Assembly: GCA_963422465.1 (NCBI GenBank) | Contig: OY730171.1 | Coordinates: forward strand, 1,240,001 to 1,304,000 | DNA length: 64,000 nucleotides | Reading direction: 5' to 3' | Source: Lichina pygmaea | Lineage: Eukaryota > Ascomycota > Lichinomycetes > Lichinales > Lichinaceae | Shown: positions 35,803-45,948 of the stretch, one piece after another | Layout: every line of letters starts with the position of its first letter | Numbering within the stretch: the first letter of the stretch is position 1 | Notes under the pieces: generated by a model | The model's database searches: none | What the model was told of the DNA's origin: nothing | Seen by the model: the letters and a program-made list of their open reading frames with translations, nothing else | Made by a program: the position numbers and the translations under genes

Positions 35803-37776
35803 ATGAGTCTGATATCGCGCGAGGGCAGAGGAGCGTCCTGGCAGGTCTTCGCAGCGCTCGCCGCCCTTCGCCTGGTCAATGCCTTGATGGTCAAGACCTT
35901 CTTTCAGCCGGATGAATACTTCCAGTCGCTCGAACCGGCATGGGGGCTTGCCTTTGGACCCAGGAGCGGGGCCTGGTTAACCTGGGTACGGGCATGGATC
36001 ACCGGCTACGATGCTCGACAGGAAACGAACAGGACTTTGCTGACTGGTGCTCGTCATCAGGAGTGGAAGGTGCAGCTGCGCAGTTCCGTCTATCCTGCCC
36101 TCTTCGCATCGTTCTACTACGCGGCCACCATAGTTGCGGCCCTGTTACGCGCCTCGACCCCGGTCGAGGCGGACATGTTGGTTGCTACGCCCAAGGTGGT
36201 CCAGGCCATGATTGCAGCGTCATGTGACTTTTATAGCTGGAAGTTGGCTCGTCAGCTATATGGCTCAGAGAGCTCCGTTCCTGCTGCCGTGGTAAGTGAT
36301 TCTCAGATGGGAGCGTACATGTGTATATGCATGTACAGACCGGAATGCAGTCTATTTCTTAGGAGCCCCGAGCAGATACTGACTGTCGATCGAGGGCTGC
36401 ATCAGCTGGCTGTCACCGTCTGCAGTCCGTGGCAATGGTTCTGCTCGACCAGAACCCTATCGAACTGCCTTGAGACCTCCTTGACCGTGCTTGCCCTGTG
36501 CAGCTGGCCGTGGGCTCGGCACCGCATCGCCGGCCGTCCGGCGGAAGATGACCAGCGAGCAGCGAATCGCAGCAAGCTGCGGCGAGCGCTGCTCATCGCT
36601 GCTGTTGCTTGCATACTAAGGCCGACAAACATCCTGATCTGGGTGCCACTTGCGGCCTTCTTGCTGCATCGCATGACGAATCGAGAACGAGCGCGGTCCT
36701 TCGTGGACGCAGCCCTATGCGGGTAAGCCATGTGCATCGCCTCTCGCGCTCGGCTTCTCTGACGTCGCCCTAGGTCAGCCGTCTTGGCCGCATCTGGCGT
36801 GGTGGATAGGCTATACTATGGAGTGTGGACGATTCCGTCGGTCCGTTTCTTGTATTTCAACGTCGCCAAAGACTTGGCAGTCTTCTACGGTACCAGCCCC
36901 TGGCATTACTATCTCGTTCAAGGGTTGCCGCTGCTTCTGACCACGGCCATGCCCTTTGCTTCTGTTGGTATCTGGAGAGCGTTGACAGAGCAATTTCCTC
37001 GTTCGAGCCAAGCGGCCAATGCTGCCCCCCGGTCTCAGCTCGCGCTCATGATCATCTTCGTCTCGAGCATGCTCTCCCTGGTGTCCCACAAGGAGGTTCG
37101 CTTTCTGTACCCCTTGCTCCCCGTGCTCCATCTCTTTGCGGGCGAGGCCCTGGCGGACTTCTTCCCGTCCCCCGCATCGAAGGCCCCCGCGAGGGCCGTT
37201 GCCCTGAGGAGATTGGCCGTCTTCTTGCTCCTCGCGGTGAACATCGTCGTCGCCTTCTACACCACGCTCGTCCATCAGTCGGGCGTCGTATCGGTGATGG
37301 ACTACCTGCGCCACGAATTCGAGGCTCGACGGGTCGCAGAGCCCGCGCGGCAGGTGGACATGACTGTCGGCTTCCTCATGCCCTGTCATTCGACCCCATG
37401 GCGCTCTCACCTAGTCCACCCGGGCATCTCGGCCTGGGCCTTGACGTGCGAGCCTCCCATCGAGGTCGATCCGGCCGACCGGCCTTCATACGTGGACGAG
37501 GCCGACCGCTTCTACAACGATCCGGTCTCGTTCATGCAAAGGGAGATTCAAAGTGGCCCGTCGAGCGTTACCCGGCAGGCGGATGCCGAGACCGATCGTC
37601 CTGCCAGACACTGGCCCGACTATCTTGTCTTCTTCGAACAATTGATGCCATATATGAACGCCACGATGCATTCCGGCCACGCTCGAGCCTATGTTGAGTG
37701 TTGGCGCCGCTTCAACTCGCAGTGGCATGACGACTGGCGTCGTCAAGGGGACGTGGTCGCGTGGTGTGCTCGATGA
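35803..37776 (+). CDS. GPI10: GPI mannosyltransferase 3 (PIG-B/Gpi10, GT22)
   Basis: This encodes the ER multi-span mannosyltransferase that adds the third mannose to the GPI precursor. Three exons are inferred, 35803-36291, 36406-36722 and 36774-37776, giving about 602 residues (yeast Gpi10 is 616). The luminal catalytic loop motif is visible (FFQPDEYFQSLEPAW), followed by RTLSNCLETSLTV, GVWTIPSVRFLYFNVAKD, FYGTSPWHYYLVQGLP and the GT22 HKEVRFLYPLLPVLH signature. The first intron (114 nt) is a multiple of three and stop-free; the CAG acceptor at 36405 was chosen to keep frame and to place the splice before the SPWQWF motif. Its product could anchor proteins like the repeat-rich surface protein in this window, but the two genes are not linked functionally by position. 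Confidence 0.92.
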
Positions 37777-38818
37777 TCACGTCGTCCCTCTTGAACAGCT
37801 GTCAATTGAATCGACGATGGTCGGCTGTCACATCGCCGGCGCTTATCTGAATCCAGGATCCTGATTCCTGATTCCTGCGACCTCGGTCTCTGCCACTGCC
37901 TCCTTCTACCGCTCGAATCCTTTCGACCACCTTGACGACCAGACGTGATCCTGCACTCGTATCGTACTGTAGATACGTAAGACGGTCCACTCCAACGTAC
38001 GAGTAGGTCTCTGACCTGCCGTCCGAACCTTGGTTGCTGTGTCAGGCTGCAACCTACCGTCCCCTACCGGTACTTCGGCACCGCTGTCGCCATATCGAGA
38101 CATGATGCCTCGAGGGCGACTGCCCAAGGTCGATTTTCAGCAGTAGGGTCGTGATCTCGACGGTAGCGGCTCTGCAGACATACCCGAGTTGTGCGTACCA
38201 GTATGAACGTACCGTAACGTCCATACGAACCTCGGCAAATACCGGCCCGCCACACGATACCCAAAGCGCTTCCTCACTCGCCGTCGGGCCGATGCTCGGA
38301 TCTCCAGTCGGCCATCTCCGGTTTGGATTTGACAGTCACGTTATCGCTGGCTATATTACACCTGCCCCCAAGCCTCAATTCATTTCTTCCTTCGTCCGCA
38401 CCTCCACTCTTCAACACTCATCCTTGATCATGGTACGGTTCATTTCAGCACCGTAGGCAACACTCCAAGTTACCGTACCGTACTTCAATCTTCATCCTCG
38501 GGCATCCTTGATAGTCGTTAGGCGGCTTCGGAAGCGCGGCCAGAGTCGAACGGAAAGATAACTCCGTCTGCACAAGCCTCCGGTCGTTGAGCCCCAAAAC
38601 CTGATATCGGCCATTCAAGACAGCACCCAAAGCTTTGAAAAAGTGATCACCACGTGCCGCTGGCGATGGACTGGCTCTGAGTGAGTGGGTCGTAAATCGC
38701 TTCGGCGGCCACGGTAAGGTTCTCCTCCGGCTCGTGCACGCTCGTTAATGCTCGCTGCGGGCCTGTCCTCGGAGGCCTCCACCTTCGCTGACCATTCCGA
38801 TCAGAGGCCACCGTCGAG
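37777..38818. other. Intergenic region without a supported gene
   Basis: About 1 kb lies between GPI10 and the F-box-like gene. Scattered GTAC/CGTACG words occur at 37960-38000 and 38205-38230. Nothing else stands out. Confidence 0.5.
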
Positions 38819-41800
38819 ATGGAGGAGAACGCGACCGACTCGTCCAACTGCGGGACTCAGACGGTGCAGGGTCCACAGGGGCCAGTGAGAGAAACGGCCT
38901 ACGACCCGGTCCGATCGATAGTAGCAGCCCAGACGCAAGACGGTCCTCACGGTGACACTTCGCCGACCGTCGGATTCACAGGTGACAACGGACCAGCGGC
39001 TCAGTCGCTCGGGCAAGAATCGTCTCTGCGCGATGGCTCAACTCCACGCCGGCCAACCTCGGCGGCCGCTTGTTCGATGACCTCCAACGGCTCGACTTGC
39101 GACTCTGGCGAATTCGACACCGAAGAAGAGCCTTTCGATCAGGTAGAGGGAGAGCTGTCCACCGTGAGAGGTCCCAACGGTGAGCTCCGGCTGGTGAGGT
39201 CGATCCAGACCCAAACGAACGAAGATGATTTCGACTGCGCGAGCCCGGCTAGGGCTTCCCGCGGCAAACGCAAGATTGACGGCGCACTCAGTCCGTCTCG
39301 CAAGCGTCGTCGAGCCAAAGGTCCGACTCGGCTCCGTAAGGGGAAGCCGGTGGCGTCGCGCGTGCCGATGGACGTGTGGGAGATGGTGCTGTCCCATTGC
39401 CCGGGGAAGTTCCTTGCGCGTGCGCGCCGCATCGACAGGTCTTTCTATCAGATGTTGACGTACGAATCGGCCTGGAGGAAGAACCGGCTTCAGAATAATG
39501 GTTCGGATATGCCTGGACCCTTCCCGGGCATGAAGGAAGACCATTATGCCAACCTTCTCGAAGGTCTCGGCTGCATGGACTGCCTCACGCCCAAGACGAG
39601 GAAGACATTCTGGGTCTGGCGGCAGCGGTGGTGCTTTGACTGCTTCGGAAAGAACACCATTAGGGTAAGGGGACCGTCGACGATGACATGTCGGCTGCCG
39701 ACGGCAACCGCCGCCGCCAATCTTGGCGGATCGGCATGGCTTTTTCTCACCGCGTTGCGAGGCTGGGCTGACTCGGGGTTTCTGGCGATAGGAGGACCTG
39801 GCCATGAAGATCGTCCCGGACCATCCGACACTCGTCATCGAATGCGCTGCCTTCGGCGTGGTCGACTCGTGGGGTCGTTACGACAGGGCCGGCGTCCCCG
39901 ACCGGCAATATGAGAGACTGGGCCAGGGGCAGCATCGTGTCTACGGCAAGGCCGACCTTGCCGCCCTCGTCTCCGAGATGGAGCAGTTCCGGAGCGCCGG
40001 CGAGAACGGCGGAGCGGCCGAATGGGACCTCGAAGCCCTGAACGGATGGTTCGCGACCAAGAGGGCGGCCAGAGACGAACTCATGAAGCACAGCCAGGCG
40101 ATCGAGAATTGGATCGAGAAGGCCATCCGCGACAAGCGCACCGGGAACACCGAGGTGAAGGCCCAGCGTGCTCGCTTCTTCCAGGAGCGCGCCAAAGCGC
40201 TCGACCCGCCGCTCGAGCCCGACGCGCTCCAGCTGATATTGGCATACAAGAGGTCCGTCGACATCCCGCGCCCGCCGAGCGACAGGTCCTGGAAGGCGCT
40301 GCTGCCGAAGATCGAGAAGGACCGCGCCGCGGCGCAGGAGGCCATGGACAACAAGCGCCGGCGCGCCGAGAAGGAGGACCGCGAACGCGTCGAACAGATG
40401 GACTACTCGCGACGCCTCAACCGCCGGCGCCACCAGCGGACGCCCGAGCAGCAGATCGTCGACCGCCTGGCGGACGAGGTGTTGTTCGAGATGACGGCGG
40501 CGGCGGCGTCGGTGACGACGACGCCCATCGCCGACGCCGACTTCGCTCTGCTCGCGCTTCGCGAGATCCGCGCCAAATACTACCGCCAAGCCGCGGACTT
40601 TAGCCTCAAGCACGACCGTCCGGCTCGGTACAGGCTGCTCCTCGAGGACGCCCGCTGGGCCTTTGACAAGCACATCGCGCCCTGGATGAGGGAGTGGGGC
40701 ACCGTCCGCAGCGAGGCCGCCTCGCTGTTCAAGTGTCCGGGATGCACGCGCGGCGACACCAACCTGCGATACCGCTTCGAGACGCTCTTCTGCCATGTCC
40801 GACGTCGACACGCCGCGGAGCTCGGCGACTACAGCTTCCTCTTCCGCGAGGGCCACAACGCCGAGGCCGCCTTCCGCTGGCTCGACTTCGAATGGCCGCC
40901 GAACCTGCCCGCGCTCGCCGAGCATCACGTCGCGACTGGCCGCTGGGATCCCAACGACGAGCGGCCCTACGTGCGCTTCGTGGCGGCGCCCACGCGCAGC
41001 GTCGTCTCGGCCTTTGAGAGGCGCGTCGTGTCGCGCGACGGCCCGCAGACGCCGAACGTCGTCGAGAACATCATCCACGCCGCCATGCTCTTCCGCAACA
41101 CCGGCCTCGAGAGCATCTTCAAGACGGGCATCGTCATGCGCTTCGCCGTCGACAAGTGCCGCGCCATGCTGGGCGACCCGTCGTACGTGCCCCCGCTCGG
41201 GGACATTGCCCAGCTGCCGATCGCGCTCGTCCGGGCCGGCCTCTACGACATCTTCGGACGGTCCCGATGCGCCGTCTGCCTGAATCACGGCGGCTTCGCC
41301 ACGCGCGAGACCCACAGGATCTACTCGGCCGGGACCCTCATCCATCATTTCACGTCGCGACACGGCGCGAAGGATTGGTCCAAGGACATGATGGAGATGC
41401 CGGAACCGCACCAGCTATGGCGCGTCCTCAACGGAGTGGGCATGGAGTCCGCCCTGGACGTCTTCAAGCGTCTCTTCCCGCGGATCGGCGGCGAGATCGA
41501 GATCGAGCACGGCGACGGCGACGGCGACGGCGCCGCACGTCGATCCGCGTCGGGGTCGCAGCCGGGAACCGATCAGGCGGGCGCTCCGGGCGCTCCCGGC
41601 GCTCCGGGAACCGCGCCTCATTCTGTGCCGCAGGTTGCTCAAGGTCCAGTCGCGACGACCCACGGCCGCATCTCGGCTGGTGGAACATTTCGCGGTCCCG
41701 GTTGCGTCTCCTTTGGCGGGGGCCGCGCCGCGTTCAACAGGCTCTCGGGCAGCGACGTGTCAGAAGGTCCAGTTCGACACTACATCTACCAGCGGAAGCA

Positions 41801-41933
41801 CGAATACGGTGGGAAATGGCAGCAGGACCTCGACGAGCTCTTCTCGGAACTCGAGGGACAACTGGAACAACAGCAACGGCAACAGCAGGAAGAAGCCGAA
41901 CGACCGCAGACCGAGCCCAACCGGACCGTCTAG
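38819..41933 (+). CDS. F-box-like protein with Cys/His clusters and Gln-rich C-terminus
   Basis: Two exons, 38819-39664 and 39792-41933, encode about 995 residues. An F-box-like motif lies at about residues 178-222 (VPMDVWEMVLSHCPGKFLAR), which would recruit a client to an SCF ubiquitin ligase. A CxxC pair follows within CMDCLTPKTRKTFWVWRQRW and a further CFDC. Two later Cys/His clusters (CPGC with CHVRRRH, and CAVC with HHFTSRH) look like zinc-finger-type sites. The middle is charged and helical, and the C-terminus is rich in Gly/Pro and then Gln. Upstream of the F-box is a basic nuclear-type signal (SPSRKRRRAKGPTRLRK). The client and function are unknown. The second exon is extremely GC-rich and open on the other strand too, which is treated as a shadow. 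Confidence 0.75.
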
Positions 41934-42870
41934 CGGTGCGGGTCTTTCGTCTGGCCACTCCCATCGATCTTCGTTGTTTGCTGGTTCTGGCGGCGCTTTA
42001 CATCTACCTCGGATACCCTCCACCTTCCCCGAACGGCCTCGGCAACCCTTTTTCTGCTGGTCTCCGGAACATATGACCTTCATCTGCCCGCTCTTTGCCC
42101 TCGCTGCTCTCTGCCACCAAGGATACCTTTCATCTCTCTTCTAGCGGCGATACTCTGGAAACGACGACGATCACTCCGTTGCTGCCACATGCGTCCTTCT
42201 TCGAGCTACTGGCACCAACAAGCACTACTGCCTTCCCAACAATACCAACACCACGACCACCACTGCTCTGACCTCCTACAACCACCGGACACAGACTTTT
42301 GACGAACAGCATTCCTCTACAAACCCCTCGCCGATGTTGCTCGGTAGTGAGGGGCGGAGGAATCATTTGATCACGACCATGTGTGGCGGTGGTAGTTGTG
42401 GGCTCTGGTGGACAAGCGCGGCTTTCGCTCCACTCTGATTTCAGCAGTCGGCTCAACTGTCTTCTGTACGGTAGCACTCCTTGCTGTTCGTGTACTAAGC
42501 ACTTGAGCGCTGAAATCAAAATGCTTCCAATCCATCTGCTGAGCTGGCCGTGGCTCGTCGTCCCTCGTCACTGCTGTTTGTCTGATTGTTCGTTCGTAGG
42601 TACTGGTTCACCTAAGCTGCTGCTGTTTCCTTACATAACAAAGCACTGTAGATGCGTGCTGTACGGGACTGTACGTACCAGTACGTAGTAGTGAATCCTG
42701 GAGATGGGTGTCCTGTTCGTTCTATATGACGCCTAAAATGCTGTGGTTTGCGCAGAGAGGTGGCGGGGGGGGGGGGGGGGGGGGGGGGATTTATTACATT
42801 ACCTGAGTGCCACTTTGATCCAGTGGCACGAATCGGTAGAGAGTTACGGAGTAGAAGGATCGACCACTTG
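41934..42870. other. Intergenic region with poly-G tract and hairpin
   Basis: This is the 3' flank of the F-box-like gene. It contains a 24-nt G run at 42765-42788 and a perfect 8-bp stem with a 7-nt loop at 42807-42829 (GTGCCACT/AGTGGCAC), just outside the left end of the pogo-type element. No gene is supported. Confidence 0.55.
42765..42788. repeat. Poly-G homopolymer tract (24 nt)
   Basis: This is an uninterrupted G run about 84 bp to the left of the pogo-type element. Its length is possibly approximate. Confidence 0.9.
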
Positions 42871-42872
42871 TA

Positions 42873-44058
42873 CCCGTGCCGAGGAGGTACTCTCGTACCA
42901 CCCACTCATGCCACTCTCTTCGCAAGCTTCGGTCGGGACACCTTTACTTCGTAAAGGTGTCTATCACCGGGACGCGATGTTTTTGTCACGATCAAGTCCG
43001 CAGTCCTATAACTCCGCAACACCACGACTAAATCAAAAAGTAAGTGGCTTATCTGAATCCCCTACTTCTGTAGTATAATACTTGAGATTTTAGAAGTCTA
43101 CTGATTTTTATAGCGTTGCTGAGAAACTACCACAGCTGCTAGATCAAAAACAGACCCTCGACAACGAACACTTCAAACACCTATAACTTTGTAGAACAAT
43201 GACCAAATAGTAATTATTATTTGCCCATCTGATTCTAGACCACTTCATCTATCAGATAGTAGCTTGTCATGTTGTTCAGAGCATTGTGGTGTTGGTGGAT
43301 CATGGTTGCAATTGCCACACCTGCCATCGTGGCTTTGCCTCGCGCCACTTTGGCTTCCTTTGCCCAAGCACGCTCTTCTGCCACCATAGCCTTTGCTGCC
43401 TGCTTGGCTGCCTGCTTGGCTACCTGCTCTGCTTTCTTTGGCTGAGCACGCTCTTCCTTTGCCACAGCTATAGCAGCTTGCTTTGCTACCTTCTGCTTCC
43501 AGAAAGAGTATTCTGGGTGACGTTCCAGAAACCTATAGACCCATAGAGCGCCAATGGTAGGTGGGGGGGGGGGGGGGGGGGGTATCTCCAGTATAGCCCT
43601 GAGAAAGGATCACATTGGCAGTGTTATGAAGCATTGGTGGTCTTGCACATATTCCTAGCTTGTCAAGTCTATCAATGTACCAACAGACAGCAAGTGACAG
43701 AGAGCTTCCTGTTGACAGGAATGATGTCGTGGCAAGAGGGGGTGCCATCAAGGCGGTTTTGGAGTTGATGTCAGGAGACGTTGAATTCTTCAGCCAGTTT
43801 CCAGACTGTGAACTTCTCACGTGTTAAGATGCTATCTATAGTATTCTGGATTCAAGTCCCAGTCTCAGTGGATAATTTGGCTATGATGTGGAGAAGTTAT
43901 GGTGGTTTGAAGATTGTGGACTCGATCACGACAAAAACGTCGTGTCCCGGTGATACGTCGCGTCCCGGTGATACAGTAGACACCTTTACGAAGTAAAGGT
44001 GTCCCGACCGAAGCTTGCGAAGAGAGTGGGTGGTACGAGAGTACCTCCTCGGCACGGG
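42873..44058 (-). mobile_element. Non-autonomous pogo/Fot-type (Tc1-mariner superfamily) element lacking the DDE core
   Basis: Inverted terminal repeats of roughly 130 bp start with CCCGTGCCGAGGAGGTACTC at both ends and are flanked by TA (42871-42872 and 44059-44060), the Tc1/mariner target. Within each repeat is an 11-bp perfect hairpin (GACACCTTTAC/GTAAAGGTGTC). On the minus strand the interior encodes remnants of a pogo-type transposase: a psq-like helix-turn-helix (near 43765-43830), a CENP-B-type HTH (YIDRLDKLGICARPPMLHNT near 43645-43690), WVYRFLERHPEYSFW (near 43500-43550), and then directly the Ala/Lys-rich tail typical of pogo C-termini (43238-43500). The DDE catalytic domain is missing and the HTH region is interrupted by a stop and a shift around the poly-C tract. 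At 1186 bp it could move only with help from a full-length relative. Confidence 0.85.
43563..43582. repeat. Poly-G tract (20 nt) inside the pogo-type element
   Basis: On the transposase sense strand this is a C run encoding a poly-Pro stretch, placed between the two HTH-derived segments. It disrupts the frame between them. Confidence 0.9.
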
Positions 44059-44060
44059 TA

Positions 44061-44611
44061 CAGAACTTCGGAGGGAGAGGCTGGAATTTATTTGAAGCTC
44101 GATTGAGGACGTTAATTTTCAGAGTCTTCTGAAGCGGTCTCAAGTTATACACCAGAGACGCTGGTATCATGTTCGATTCTATCCTTGCCACTTATGTAAT
44201 CCAGTCTACGGAACGTATTCATGATCCAGATCACTCGATCGCCGTGGAGCTTCATTTAGCCGTTACCGGTACGACCGACTTTTTTTTCCATCACAGTTCT
44301 GTCCAATGGAATCGGTTGGATTACCTGCTTACAGATACATGTTGTACAGTAGAGCGATGGTACAGTACGCATGGACTCAGCACTGTCCTCCCGTAACGGC
44401 GACCCTGCAACGACCTCGAATCGGCGGTGATCTACGTAGAGCTCCAACGTAATCAGAGAGATTTGCCGCTCTCATCTCACCTCGCTTCGACTATACCGCC
44501 ACTCTTGCAACGGCATCGTAGACTCTCGTCCACCAGCTGCCATATCCTACAGAGAGGCCGAACTTGGGGTACTAGAACCCGTTCAGATCGTACCAAGAGC
44601 ATCCGTCGACA
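44061..44611. other. Promoter-side intergenic region of CCP1
   Basis: The 550 bp between the pogo-type element and CCP1 must carry the CCP1 promoter, so the insertion lies close upstream of the gene. No specific site is called. Confidence 0.5.
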
Positions 44612-45948
44612 ATGGCCACCGTCGCAGGATCCCTCGCCCGAACGGCCTTCCGCCGACCGTTGACCAGCTCGTCCGTGCAGAACGCAGCTCGCGCCGGAAA
44701 CCGACCCGTCCTGCCTCGAGGGCACCGGCCAGCATTTCAGCATCGGCACCAGCACCAGCGCCAGCACCAGTCGCGGCGCGGCTACTCGACCGCTCCGCCG
44801 GCCGGTGAAAAGTCGTCGTGGTCGACGCGCCTCCCGTACTGGGGTCTTGGTCTGACGGTCGCCGGCGGGGCTGCATACTACTTCTCCACCGTCTACCAAG
44901 GCCAAAGTGCGCCGGAGTCGCTGAAGAAGGGCTCTGCGCCAGACGCCAAGAAGGGCGGCGTCTTCAAGCCGACGCGCGACGACTACCAGCGCGTGTACGA
45001 TGAAGTCGCCCGTCGGCTCGACGAGAACGACGAGTACGACGATGGCAGCTTCGGTCCGGTCATCGTTCGGCTCGCGTGGCACTGCTCCGGCACGTACGTT
45101 CAACTCACGACATTCGCGCGGATGCGCGGGCCGAGCGCTGACGAGTGGCGACAGGTACGACAAGGAGACCGGCACCGGCGGGTCCGACGGAGCGACGATG
45201 AGATTCGCCCCGGAGAACGACCACAGCGCCAATTCCGGACTGAAGGCGGCGCGTGACTTCCTCGAGCCCGTCAAGGAGAAGTTCCCCTGGATATCGTACT
45301 CGGATCTGTGGACGCTGGCCGGCGTCGCCGCGATTCAGGAGATGCAAGGCCCCGCCATCCCGTGGCGTCCGGGCCGGAACGACAGGGACGCTGCTGCCTG
45401 CACCCCGGACGGTCGCCTTCCCGATGCGTCGAAGGAGCAGTCTCATCTGCGTGCCGTCTTCGGACGCATGGGATTCGACGACCGTGAGATCGTGGCTCTG
45501 AGCGGAGCTCACGCCCTTGGCCGTTGCCACACCGACAGGAGCGGCTTCACGGGACCCTGGACCTTCTCGCCGACGGTGGTCACCAACGACTACTACAAGT
45601 TGCTGCTGGACGAGAAGTGGAACTGGAAGAAGGTACGTGTGGCCAGCCGTGCGAGCGTCGCGACCGTCCTCGACGACCGTAGGCGCGAGAGGCTAATCGA
45701 GCGCCTTGGACCAGTGGAACGGCCCGCGTCAGTACGAAGACTCGAAGACCAAGAGTCTGATGATGCTTCCTACCGACATCTCGCTCGTCAAAGACGCCGC
45801 GTTCCGGAAGCACGTCGAGAGATACGCAAAGGACGAAGACGTCTTCTTCAAGGAATTCAGCGACGTCATCGTCAAGCTCTTCGAGCTGGGCGTGCCGTTC
45901 AAGAGCCGGGAGGATGAGCGCATGACGTTCAAGACGTCGACCGCCTGA
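44612..45948 (+). CDS. CCP1: Cytochrome c peroxidase, mitochondrial
   Basis: This is a haem peroxidase of the mitochondrial intermembrane space that reduces hydrogen peroxide with electrons from cytochrome c. Three exons, 44612-45093, 45155-45632 and 45715-45948, give about 397 residues. The bipartite leader is clear: an Arg/His/Gln-rich matrix signal followed by a hydrophobic sorting segment ([20 protein letters not shown]). Catalytic features are the distal RLAWHCSGT (Arg, Trp, His) and the proximal haem ligand in [12 protein letters not shown]. The segment [20 protein letters not shown], including the conserved Trp near the proximal side, opens exon 3. No lesion is seen. Confidence 0.96.

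Noticed and set aside
39747-41411. A 554-codon minus-strand open frame
   Set aside because: It lies fully antisense to the F-box-like exon. The Arg/Val/Leu/Asp-rich composition is typical of a shadow of third-position-GC coding sequence.
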